Positions 8,786 through 18,100 of a DNA stretch of 64,000 nt are shown one piece after another. Where the stretch lies: assembly GCA_022842065.1 (NCBI GenBank), contig JALHQH010000009.1:130243-194242 (forward strand). Reading direction: 5' to 3'. The position numbers and the translations under genes were made by a program. Source of the stretch: Caldilineaceae bacterium (lineage in GTDB: Bacteria; Chloroflexota; Anaerolineae; Caldilineales; Caldilineaceae). The notes beneath the pieces are model-generated. The model saw only the letters and a list, made by a program, of their open reading frames with translations, made no database searches and was not told the DNA's origin. Each line of letters starts with the position of its first letter. Position 1 is the first letter of the stretch.

Positions 8786-10141
8786 TTACGCGTTCTCATC
8801 CAGACAATTCTGGATCGTCGTGTCGGCTTCGACAAAGGCTTCTTCCGCGCTCTTCTCACCGCGGATGACCGCTTCGAGGGCGGCCCCATAAGCCTGGTTG
8901 ACCACGCCCACGTAGAAGCTGCCGCAATCCGCCGGGTGATCCATGACAGGGAGCAGGGCATCATCGGCACCGTTGACAAAGGCCATAAAATTCTGCGGCG
9001 GGGTGACCAGCCCTTCCATCCAGTCGCTCTGTTCGGCAAGAGAGCGCAGCAACGGCACAATGATCTCGGCCTTGGTCATCTTGCTCTGTACATCCGGGGT
9101 GATAATGTTCTTGACATATTGATAGGCCAGTTCCGGTTGGCTACCGGCGGCGTAGACCGACATGCCCCAGGTACCCATCCCTGTGCGATGTTTGCCATCG
9201 GGCATGAGGGGCATCAGTTGCACATCCCATTCAAACTTGTCGCCGACATTGTCGCGAATGGGGGTGCGCAAGGCTTGAATGTGCGTGTAGATCGCGGCCC
9301 GCCCCAACTGGAATGAATCACCACCGACATCCAGGCCGAGCGGTTGGGCAATGTTGTGTTCGGTCCACAGGTTCGCATAGGCCTGCAACCCTTCGAGCGT
9401 CTTCGGGTCCGACCAGGTCGATTTGCCATCGGCCAGGATCTTGCCGCCGTAGCCTTCCACCCAGGGGTAAAGGGTCGCCCACCAGTTCCAGGTGGCGTTG
9501 GAGAGGCCCCAGTACATGGGGTTGCCATTGGCGTCTTGCTCTAACGCCGTGATCTTCTGGCAGTTGGTAATCAGATCCTCCCAGGTCCAGGTATCGGTGG
9601 GCAGTTCGGCCCCGGCCTGATCAAACAGGGTCTTGTTGTAATACATGGTGACCACATCCAAGCCGGAGGGCAGGAAGTGAATCTCATTGTCAACCGTGCC
9701 CAAGCCCAGCATGGCCGGGAAGACATCGGTCAAATCGACATCGGCATCGCCTTCGGCCAGGGGCTTCAGGTCGAGCGAAACATCATTTTTGGCAAAGGGC
9801 ACCGCATAAAGATCGGCGGTGAAGAAGATATCGGCCAGTGTGCCCGCGGCGGCCTGGGCGTAGACCAACTCGGCCAAATCGCCGCTGATATATTCGAATT
9901 TGGTCGTCACGTCCGGATATTTGGCAATCGTGGCTTCGCTCAAAAATTCGTTGACCGTCTCCACGGGTGGGCCTTTGGCGACCAGGACGCGTAATTCCCC
10001 GGCCATCTGGGCCGGTGTCCCGGTCTCTGCACCCTCGCTTGCCGGCGCAGCAACGGGGGCCGCACAGGCGACCAGCAGAGCGCCGGTGCCGACAATGCCG
10101 GCCGCTTTCAGAAAATTACGACGAGACAATTGATTACTCAT
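8786..10141 (-). CDS. Extracellular sugar-binding lipoprotein of ABC importer
   Basis: A 451-residue family-1 extracellular solute-binding protein. The N-terminus carries a twin-arginine-like SRRNFLK motif and a lipobox (LVAC), giving a lipid-anchored cysteine at residue 26, so it sits on the outer face of the cytoplasmic membrane. The mature part begins with an Ala/Pro/Glu-rich linker and then a periplasmic-binding-protein fold. The start at 10141 follows GGAGGA with eight-base spacing. It is the first gene of the operon with two permeases downstream; the separation by a repeat is typical of operons that need more binding protein than permease. The sugar is not predictable from sequence. Confidence 0.93.
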   Translation of the reverse strand: MSNQLSRRNFLKAAGIVGTGALLVACAAPVAAPASEGAETGTPAQMAGELRVLVAKGPPVETVNEFLSEATIAKYPDVTTKFEYISGDLAELVYAQAAAGTLADIFFTADLYAVPFAKNDVSLDLKPLAEGDADVDLTDVFPAMLGLGTVDNEIHFLPSGLDVVTMYYNKTLFDQAGAELPTDTWTWEDLITNCQKITALEQDANGNPMYWGLSNATWNWWATLYPWVEGYGGKILADGKSTWSDPKTLEGLQAYANLWTEHNIAQPLGLDVGGDSFQLGRAAIYTHIQALRTPIRDNVGDKFEWDVQLMPLMPDGKHRTGMGTWGMSVYAAGSQPELAYQYVKNIITPDVQSKMTKAEIIVPLLRSLAEQSDWMEGLVTPPQNFMAFVNGADDALLPVMDHPADCGSFYVGVVNQAYGAALEAVIRGEKSAEEAFVEADTTIQNCLDENA

Positions 10142-10450
10142 TACTTGGTTCCTCCAGGATAAAAGATGATGGAAAACAGCGTACATGGTGAAAAATTATT
10201 ATCTGCAACACGCAGCTCCGCCAGCCCACTAACCCGCGCCCAGGGGGAGAATGGCCCAGGGGAGAATGGTCAAGGGGCAGTTGCTGCTTGCGCGCTTCTA
10301 CCAAACAGTTCCTTCCCTGCGGGAGACTTAGGGAAGGCTGACTTGCATACCATCCGATCATTGAGCAACAGGCAAGCACATAAAGCCTTATACGGTATAA
10401 TCAGGTTTGGTGGTAAGGACTCGATCATTCGTCGGCAGAAGTTGATGATT

Positions 10451-10460
10451 TGGTATACCA
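10451..10460. promoter_or_regulatory. Operator-like palindrome TGGTATACCA
   Basis: A perfect ten-base palindrome sits immediately downstream of the minus-strand -10 element, overlapping the expected transcription start; a second GTATAC box lies four bases away (10463-10468). The position fits repressor binding, and the TGGTATAC core recurs at the promoters near 10666, 41584 and 41703. The regulator is not in this window; GntR or LacI families are possible. Confidence 0.55.
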
Positions 10461-10461
10461 T

Positions 10462-10491
10462 AGTATACGCCAGCTTAGAAGCAGGTGTCAA
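10462..10491 (-). promoter_or_regulatory. Sigma-70-type promoter of the minus-strand ABC operon
   Basis: On the minus strand, TTGACA (10491-10486) and TATACT (10467-10462) are separated by 18 bases. The -35 is a perfect consensus match and the -10 matches five of six. It points toward the binding-protein gene starting at 10141. Confidence 0.75.
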
Positions 10492-10727
10492 ACGCCAAGC
10501 GCGTGACCTGTAACAGGCGTAAATGGCTGTTTTGGCTGGGTTGGCGCTGCACCCCCATGCCGTGTGCGTCCCAAATTTTCGCAAACAAGGTGACTGTCAC
10601 CTTTCTCCCCCTTTTGTGGTAGACCCCACATAGGGGCTATCGACCTGGAAAATTCGGCGCTTTATGGTATACTTCCGCACTCCCCCTACCCAATCGCCAC
10701 CCAGACTAGAAAGGGTTCGACCAACCT

Positions 10728-11741
10728 ATGCCCATCCAGATTCTTTCCACTCGCGAACTGAGCGCTAAACAACTCGCTAGTATCCATGCCATCGTGCCGG
10801 ACGCCGAAATTGTCCACTTCTGGGCCAAAAGTGGCAGTGAGATTGAGCAGGCCCTTACCCCCAACATCGAAGTGCTTTTCACCGGTCGCGGTGACTATTC
10901 CTTTGCCAATGCGACCGGCCTGCGCTGGGTACAGATGGAAAATGCCGGCATCGATCACATCCACAACACCCCGCTGTGGAACACAACCTTGCCCATTGCC
11001 AGTGCCAATGGGGCCCACCTGCCCCATCTGCCCGAATATGTGCTCACCATGTTGCTGGCCTGGGCGCACCGCCTGCCCCAACTTTTTGACTTTCAAGCCA
11101 AGGGCTATTGGTTCCCCAACGGGCGCATCCATGAACTGTGGCCACGCCCGGTCTATGGACGCACGCTGGGCATTGTCGGCTATGGCGCGATTGGCCGCGA
11201 CCTCGCCCGCATGGCCAAGGCGATGGGGATGCGCATCCTCGCCACGCGGCGGTCAGGCGCTTCCCTGCGCTACGATGGCTACAGCCCCGCCGGCCTGGGT
11301 GACCCCGAAGGTGTTTTGCCCGAAGCCTGGTTTACCCTGGACGAGTTGCCCGCCCTGTTGCGCCAGAGTGATTATGTGGTGCTCGGCGTGCCGCTGGTTG
11401 CCAATACGCACCACCTCATCGGCGCGGCGGAGCTGGCGCAGATGCAGCCCCACGCTCTGCTGATCAACATCGGCCGTGGCGGCTTGATCGATCAGGATGC
11501 CTTGCTTGCCGCGTTACAACAGGGGCGCATCGGTGGCGCGGTGCTCGATGTGACGACGCCGGAGCCATTGCCGGCAGATCACCCCCTATGGCAACAGGAA
11601 AATGTGCTGATCACCCCGCACATCGCCGGTCATATCGAACACCACTTTGACAATGTGGTCGATCTCTTTGCCGAGAATTTACGCCGCGATCTGGCCGGTG
11701 AACCCTTGTACAATTTGGTGGCGCGTGATTTGGGTTACTAA
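10728..11741 (+). CDS. D-isomer-specific 2-hydroxyacid dehydrogenase
   Basis: A 337-residue member of the NAD-dependent D-2-hydroxyacid dehydrogenase family, interconverting 2-oxo acids and D-2-hydroxy acids (glyoxylate/hydroxypyruvate or phosphoglycerate type). VGYGAIGRD is the nucleotide-binding motif; the catalytic set is Arg250 in NIGRGG, the Glu in TPEPL, and His298 in ITPHIAGH. The length is normal for the family and no ACT domain follows. A TATACT box lies 55 bases upstream, next to the same TGGTATAC motif seen at the divergent sugar operon, suggesting shared control. It stands alone and is followed by repeats. Confidence 0.92.
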   Translation: MPIQILSTRELSAKQLASIHAIVPDAEIVHFWAKSGSEIEQALTPNIEVLFTGRGDYSFANATGLRWVQMENAGIDHIHNTPLWNTTLPIASANGAHLPHLPEYVLTMLLAWAHRLPQLFDFQAKGYWFPNGRIHELWPRPVYGRTLGIVGYGAIGRDLARMAKAMGMRILATRRSGASLRYDGYSPAGLGDPEGVLPEAWFTLDELPALLRQSDYVVLGVPLVANTHHLIGAAELAQMQPHALLINIGRGGLIDQDALLAALQQGRIGGAVLDVTTPEPLPADHPLWQQENVLITPHIAGHIEHHFDNVVDLFAENLRRDLAGEPLYNLVARDLGY

Positions 11742-11745
11742 GCGC

Positions 11746-11860
11746 CGCAGGTTGAAACCTGCGTCTACCGTCAGCCGCCACTCCGTGGCTAAGTTCTGCT
11801 GAATGGGAAAACTTAGCCACGGAGTGGCGGCTGACGGTAGACCGGCCTTTTAAGGCCGGT
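11746..11860. repeat. Composite palindromic element, copy 1
   Basis: Three nested hairpins: a small one with CGCAGGTT arms (11746-11763), a perfect 31-base stem (11765-11795 with 11810-11840) around a 14-base loop, and an ACCGGCCTT/AAGGCCGGT hairpin (11841-11860). A rearranged copy with the same modules overlaps the 3' end of the synthetase gene (21871-22010). The stem could also stop transcription of the upstream dehydrogenase gene. Confidence 0.88.
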
Positions 11861-11956
11861 TGTCATCCCCTCATCTTGCCATCCCCTCATCTTGTCATCC
11901 CCTCATCTTGCCATCCCCTCATCTTGTCATCCCCTCATCTTGCCATCCCCTCACCT
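11861..11956. repeat. 16-bp tandem repeat, six copies
   Basis: Six head-to-tail units TGYCATCCCCTCATCT run without gaps; the third base alternates strictly T and C, so the real period is 32 bases repeated three times. The last unit has one extra change. There are no spacers, so it is not a CRISPR array. Confidence 0.92.
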
Positions 11957-12013
11957 TACACTCCTTACCAAAATTTGTTCACGATCCCGTCACGCTTTTT
12001 TATGCTAATTAGC

Positions 12014-12041
12014 TTGACATGTTCTAAAATTTCCTGACAAT
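12014..12041 (+). promoter_or_regulatory. Candidate promoter of the synthetase gene
   Basis: TTGACA at 12014-12019 and GACAAT at 12036-12041 are 16 bases apart, in an AT-rich segment about 75 bases before the start codon. The -35 is perfect and the -10 matches four of six consensus bases. No other candidate in the gap is as good. Confidence 0.5.
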
Positions 12042-12117
12042 AAGATCGAAGATAACTAGATTACATAACTGTATGGTTTTGCGATAGGCTTTGTGTATAT
12101 TGGTCAAGGAAAAGGTA

Positions 12118-15100
12118 ATGAGATCGACGATCATGATGAATGTGCTACCGTCTGCCGTGCAATTGCCCCCTAACCGCCGGTCCGATGGCGAGTGTAAGGC
12201 AAACGGCATTCATGAACTGTTTGAGGCCCAGGCCGCATGCACGCCAGCTGCGGTGGCGGTGGCCTTTGTTGATAATGAACCTGCGGATCCCGGGGCTGCG
12301 CCTGAGCTTCTTGCCACCTTAACCTATGCTGAACTCAACCAGCGCGCCAATCAACTCGCTCACTACCTGCAAGCGTTAGGCATTAGCGGGGTCACCGCTG
12401 AAAAGGGCACCGAGCCATTGGTCGGCCTCTGTGTCGAACGCTCGCTAGAGATGGTAATTGCCCTGCTGGCGATCTTCAAAGCGGGCGCAGCCTACGTGCC
12501 GCTCGATCCGACTTATCCCCAAGAGCGTCTGGCCTTTATGCTAGCGGATGCCAATGTTACTCTGCTCTTGACCCAAGCCGCCTTACAGGATCGCCTGCCA
12601 CCGACCACCGCACCTGTTGTCGATCTGAATCTGGCTGGGCCACAAATTGCGCAGCAACCAACCACCACTCCAATCCACCCGGTATCGCCCCAGCAGCTAG
12701 CCTATGTGATCTACACTTCTGGCTCGACTGGCCGGCCCAAAGGGGTGTTAATCGAGCATGGCGGACTGTGCAATCTTGCTGCCGTGCAACAGCAAACCTT
12801 TGCGCTGCGCCCTGGTCAGCGGGTCTTACAATTCGCCTCGCTCAACTTTGATGCGTCGATCTGGGAAATCTGCATGGCGCTTTGTACCGGCGCAACGCTC
12901 TATGTTGCCCCCAGGCGCGCCTTGTTGCCTGGTCCAACCTTAACCCAACTGCTGGTTGAGCATGCCATCACCCATCTCACCCTCGTGCCCTCCGCGCTTG
13001 CCACCCTCGACCCCGCCCAGCTGCCTGATCTACAGACAGTGATCGTCGCTGGGGAAGCGTGTCCCGCGCCCTTAGTGCGCCGCTGGTTGCCCGGTCGGCG
13101 CTTTTTTAACGCCTACGGCCCAACCGAAACCACGGTCTGTGCCACCATTATGGCCTGTACCGAGACGATGACCTTTGAGACTGCCCCCCCGATTGGCACA
13201 CCGATTGCCAATGTGCAGATCTACATTCTCGACGAACAAGGCAACGAGTTGCCTGACGGCGCGGAAGGGGAACTTTATATCGGTGGCTCCACCCTGGCGC
13301 GCGGCTATCTGAACCGCCCTGACTTAACGGCTGAACGTTTTATCGACGCCCCCTTTGGGGCCGGTCGGCTCTACCGCACGGGTGACCTGGCGCGCCGGCT
13401 GCCGGATGGCAACATCGACTTCCTGGGGCGCATTGATCACCAGGTCAAGCTCCGCGGCTTTCGGATTGAATTAGGGGAGATTGAAGCGCTGCTGGCCGCA
13501 GATCCCCGAGTACAGACGGCGATCGTCGTGGCGCGGCTCACCACCAGTGATCAGCCGCAGTTGGTCGCTTACCTTGTTTTAGCCGACCAGGAACATCGTG
13601 ACCCAGCGGCAACCCGCGCTGCGCTCCGCCAGCTTTTACAGCGCCAATTGCCCGACTATATGATTCCCGCGGCCTTTGTGCTGTTGCCCGCCTTGCCGTT
13701 GATGCCCAACGGCAAAGTCGACCGCCACGCGCTGCCGGCCCCCGCGGATGACGCGTTTGCCACGGGTACCTTTACTCCACCCCAAACGGCTACCGAGATC
13801 GCCCTCGGGGCGATCTGGGCCGACGTGTTGGGTTTACAGCAAGTCGGGCAGACGACCAACTTTTTTGCCGCCGGTGGCCATTCCCTGCTCGCGACGGGCG
13901 TGATTGCCCGCGCCCGTGCCGTCTTTGGGCTCGCGTTGCCCATGACCGCCCTCTTTGCAGCACCGACCTTGGCCGAACTGGCCACGGTGATCGATGGGCT
14001 GCAAGGGTCTGCCGCGCCCTGTTTGCTACCCCCCATGATCGCCGGTGAACGCCCTGCGCTTCTGCCGCTCTCCTATGCCCAACAGCGCCTCTGGTTCTTG
14101 GACCAGTTGGAAGGGCCGAGTGCCACCTATAACATTGCCTTGCCCCTGCGCCTGCATGGTCCCCTCGTGGTGGATGCGCTCCAAGCCGCCTTGCAAGCCC
14201 TGGTTGACCGCCACGAAGTATTGCGCACCACTTTCCTGGCGGTGGATGGGGTGGCGCAACAACAGATCGCCCCGGTGCTCACCCTGTCGCTCCCCGTGGT
14301 AACCCTGGAAAATGCCGCCGATTCGGCAGCGGCCCTGCAAGCGTTGTTGGAAAGGGCGGCCTGGCAACCCTTTGACCTGGCGACCGGCCCACTGGTGCGC
14401 ACGACGCTCTACCGCTTGCACGCCAACGAACATGTGCTGTTGCTGGCTTTCCATCACATCATCATTGATGGCTGGTCTATGGGCATCCTGCTGCATGAAT
14501 TGGATGCTTATTACCGCGCGTCTGGCACTGGTGAAGGGCTTCCCTTGCCCCCTTTGCCGCTGCAATATACCGACTTTGCGCTCTGGCAACGCGCCTGGTT
14601 GCAAGGTGCAATCCTCGATCAGCAGCGCGCGTATTGGGCGCAACAACTGGCCGATGCCCCGACGCTGCTTGCCCTGCCCACCGATTTCTCACGTCCAGCC
14701 GTGCAGACCTTTCAGGGTGGGGTGGTGGACTTTCGCTTGGATGCAGCGTTAACCACGGCGCTGCAAACCCTGAGCCAAAGCCACAGCGTGACCCCTTTTA
14801 TGGTCATCTATGCCGCCTTTGCGACCCTGTTGGCCCGTTATAGTGGCCAGACCGATCTGGTGATCGGTACCACCGTTGCCAATCGCCAGCAGCGTGAACT
14901 TGAACCCCTGATCGGCTTCTTTGTCAACACCCTGCCCCTGCGGATAAAGCTAGGGGACGAACCCACTGGTGCCGCACTCTTAACCCGTGTGCGCGAATTG
15001 ACGCTCGCAGCCTATGCCCACCAGGATCTGCCCTTTGAGCAACTGGTGGCTGAACTCCAGGTCGAACGCAATCCACGTTATGCGCCGCTCTGCCAGGTGA

Positions 15101-18100
15101 TGTTGACCTTTGACAACACGCGCAGTTCGGCCCAGCGTTTGGGTGATCTGGCGGTGGTGCCGGTTGGGCTGGCGAGTCGCGTCGCCAAATTTGATCTGAC
15201 CCTGAGCCTGACCGAGGGGGCTGATACCATCCAGGCCAGCTTGGAGTACAACAGTGACCTCTTCACCGCGGCGACGATTGCGCGGATGGCCGGCCATTTC
15301 CAGGTGCTCCTTGCCGCGCTGGTGACTGATACCACCACGCCCGTTACCCAACTCCCGCTGCTCACCGCGGCTGAACGTCATCAACTGCTGGTGACGTGGA
15401 ACAACACCGCAACCGCTTACCCCCGCGACAAAACGATTCACGATCTCTTCGCCGCCCAAGCCGCCCGCACCCCCGACGCCATCGCCCTGGTTTTTGCCGG
15501 CGCTGATTCACGTATCACGCATCACGCATCACTAACCTATGCCAAACTCGATGCCCGTGCCAATCAACTCGCCCACCACCTGCAGCACCTGGGGATCGCA
15601 CCAGGCAGCCTGGTTGGTCTCTGTCTGGAGCGCTCGCCACTGTTGATCGTAGGCATCCTCGGGATTCTCAAAGCGGGGTGCGCCTACCTGCCGCTCGACC
15701 CGACTTATCCACAGGACCGGCTGGCCCTCATGGTGGCCGATAGCGCCACACCGCTGATCCTAACCCAGGCTACGCTACAGGCGCACCTGCCCCAGACCGT
15801 GCCAGCCCTCTGTTTAGAGACAGCTTGGCCGCAGATTGCTACCCAACCCACCGCCCCATTACCGGCCGCGGTGACGCCTAACTCTACGGCCGAAAGTCTG
15901 GCCTATGTTATGTACACCTCCGGCTCCACCGGCCAACCCAAAGGGGTCTGTGTGACTCATCGCAATGTGGTGCGCCTGGTCCAGCAGACCAATTTTGTGA
16001 ACTTGACCGCCGATGAGGTTTTCCTCCAACTGGCCCCGATTGCCTTTGACGCGGCGACCTTTGAAATTTGGGGCGCGCTGCTCAATGGCGCGCGCCTGGT
16101 GGTCATGGCCCCTGGCCAACCGTCACTCGCAGCCATCGGTGAGACGATTCAGCACTATGGGGTCACCACCCTCTGGTTGACGGCCGGCCTCTTCCACCTG
16201 ATGGTCGATGAGCAGCTTGACGCCCTGCGTCCCCTACGTCAACTCTTGGCCGGCGGTGATCAGCTTTCGGTTCCCCATGTGGAACGGGTGCTGCAGGCAT
16301 TGCCCCACTGCCGCCTGATCAACGGTTACGGTCCCACCGAAAACACCACCTTTACCTGTTGTTACACTTTTCCGTCCGATACCCCAGTCGGTGCCACTGC
16401 GCCCATCGGGCGACCAATCGCCAATACCCAAGTCTACCTGCTCGACCAACAGTTGCAACCCGTTCCCATCGGCGTGCCGGGTGAACTTTACGCCGGGGGT
16501 GATGGCGTGGCGCAGGGGTATCTCAACCGCCCTGCCTTGACCGCTGAACGGTTTATCCCCAATCCGTTTGCATACAGTTTGTCTGGTATATCACAAAGGT
16601 TATACAAAACCGGCGACTTGGCCCGCTGGTTGCCAGATGGGAACATTGAATTCCTCGGTCGGCTTGATGGGCAGGTGAAAATCCGCGGTTTCCGCATCGA
16701 ACTGGGGGAAATTGAAGCGACCCTGGCCCAACATGCGCGGGTGCGCGCTGTGGTTGTGCTGGCGCGCCAGGTCGCCGATGCGCTAGGGGCTGAGAAGCAG
16801 TTGGTGGCTTATGTGGTACCCGCCGCGCCGCCGAATGATTTGCCGAATGATTTGCCGAATGATTTGCCGAATGATTTGCCGAATGATTTGCCGGGCGATT
16901 TACTAGGCACCTTGCGCCCCTTCCTGCAAAATAAACTCCCCGACTACATGGTCCCCACGCATTTTTTGCTCCTAGACCGTTTGCCGTTGACGCCCAATGG
17001 CAAGATCGATCGCCAGGCGTTGCCGGCTCCCGCTGCGCAAGCATCGGCCTCCGCAGCCGGCTTTGCCCCACCCCAAACCCCGTCCGAAGCGCGCTTGGCA
17101 ACGCTGTGGGCGCAGTTGTTGGGTGTCGCGCAGGTTGGGCGCACCGACAACTTTTTTGACCTGGGCGGGCACTCGCTCTTGGCCACGCAACTTGTTGCGC
17201 GCGTGCGGACGGCCTTCGCGGTCGAAATTGGGGTGCGCACCCTCTTTGAAGCACCCACCGTCGGGGCGCTCGGCGCAGTCATCGATGCGCAGCGGCGCAC
17301 CGACCAAGTTGCCCAACTGCCCGCGCTAACGGTGGCGACACTGCGCCCGGCACGCCCCACCCCTTTACCCTTATCCTTTGCCCAGCAGCGGCTCTGGTTT
17401 GTGGATCAACTGGAAGGGGCCAACGCGATCTACAATATCCCCTTCGCGCTGCACCTGCGCGGTCAACTGGATCTTGAAGCGCTGCAGCAGGCCTTAAATG
17501 CGGTTATCGCCCGGCATGAAAGCTTGCGCACCACTTTCCCCGCACCTAATGGCATCGCCCAACAACTCATTGCCGGGCGGCTTGAACTGGCTTTGCCCCT
17601 GGTGGATCTACAAGGGGCCGCGGTGAGCAGTGACCCTGATGAACAAGCCGCCCTGCTTCATGCACAGCTTCAGGCTGCGATCTGGCTACCCTTTGATCTG
17701 GCCACCGGGCCGCTCTTGCGCGCCACCCTCTACCGGCTGGACGCTACCGATCATCTGCTCGTCGTCACCTTTCACCACATCATTGCTGATGGCTGGTCGC
17801 TGGACATTTTTCTGCATGAACTGGCGGTGTACTATGGTGCAGACGGCACCGAGATTGCCACCGCACTGCCGGCTCTCCCCCTGCACTATGCGGATTACAC
17901 CTGCTGGCAACAGGCTTGGCTCCAAGGGGCGGTATTGGAACAACAACGGACCTACTGGCGGCAGCAACTGGCCAACGCGCCCACGCTGTTGTCCCTGCCC
18001 ACCGATCAGCCCCGTCCGGCGATCCAACGCTACCAGGGCAGTACCGTCGCCCAGACGATTGGGACTGAATTGACCGCAGCCCTGCACCACCTGAGTCGCA

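Larger units (their letters stand above)
10142..10727. other. Divergent intergenic control region (586 bases)
   Basis: No gene is supported here. The region holds the minus-strand operon promoter near 10462-10491, an operator-like palindrome at 10451-10460, a roughly 320-base leader for the binding-protein gene with an imperfect direct repeat of CAGGGGGAGAATGG, and a plus-strand -10-like TATACT (10668-10673) before the dehydrogenase gene. Short frames in this region have no protein-like character. Confidence 0.75.
11742..12117. other. Repeat-filled gap before the synthetase gene
   Basis: This 376-base stretch carries no gene. It contains a three-part palindromic element (11746-11860), a six-copy 16-base tandem array (11861-11956), and then an AT-rich segment with a promoter-like pair at 12014-12041 and the ribosome-binding site of the synthetase. 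Confidence 0.85.

Noticed and set aside
11861..11956. Possible CRISPR array from regularly repeated 16-base units
   Set aside because: Units are contiguous with no spacers, and no cas genes are in the window.
16553..17254. Minus-strand frame of 233 residues inside the synthetase
   Set aside because: It mirrors the PNDL repeat and synthetase codons and has no recognisable domain.
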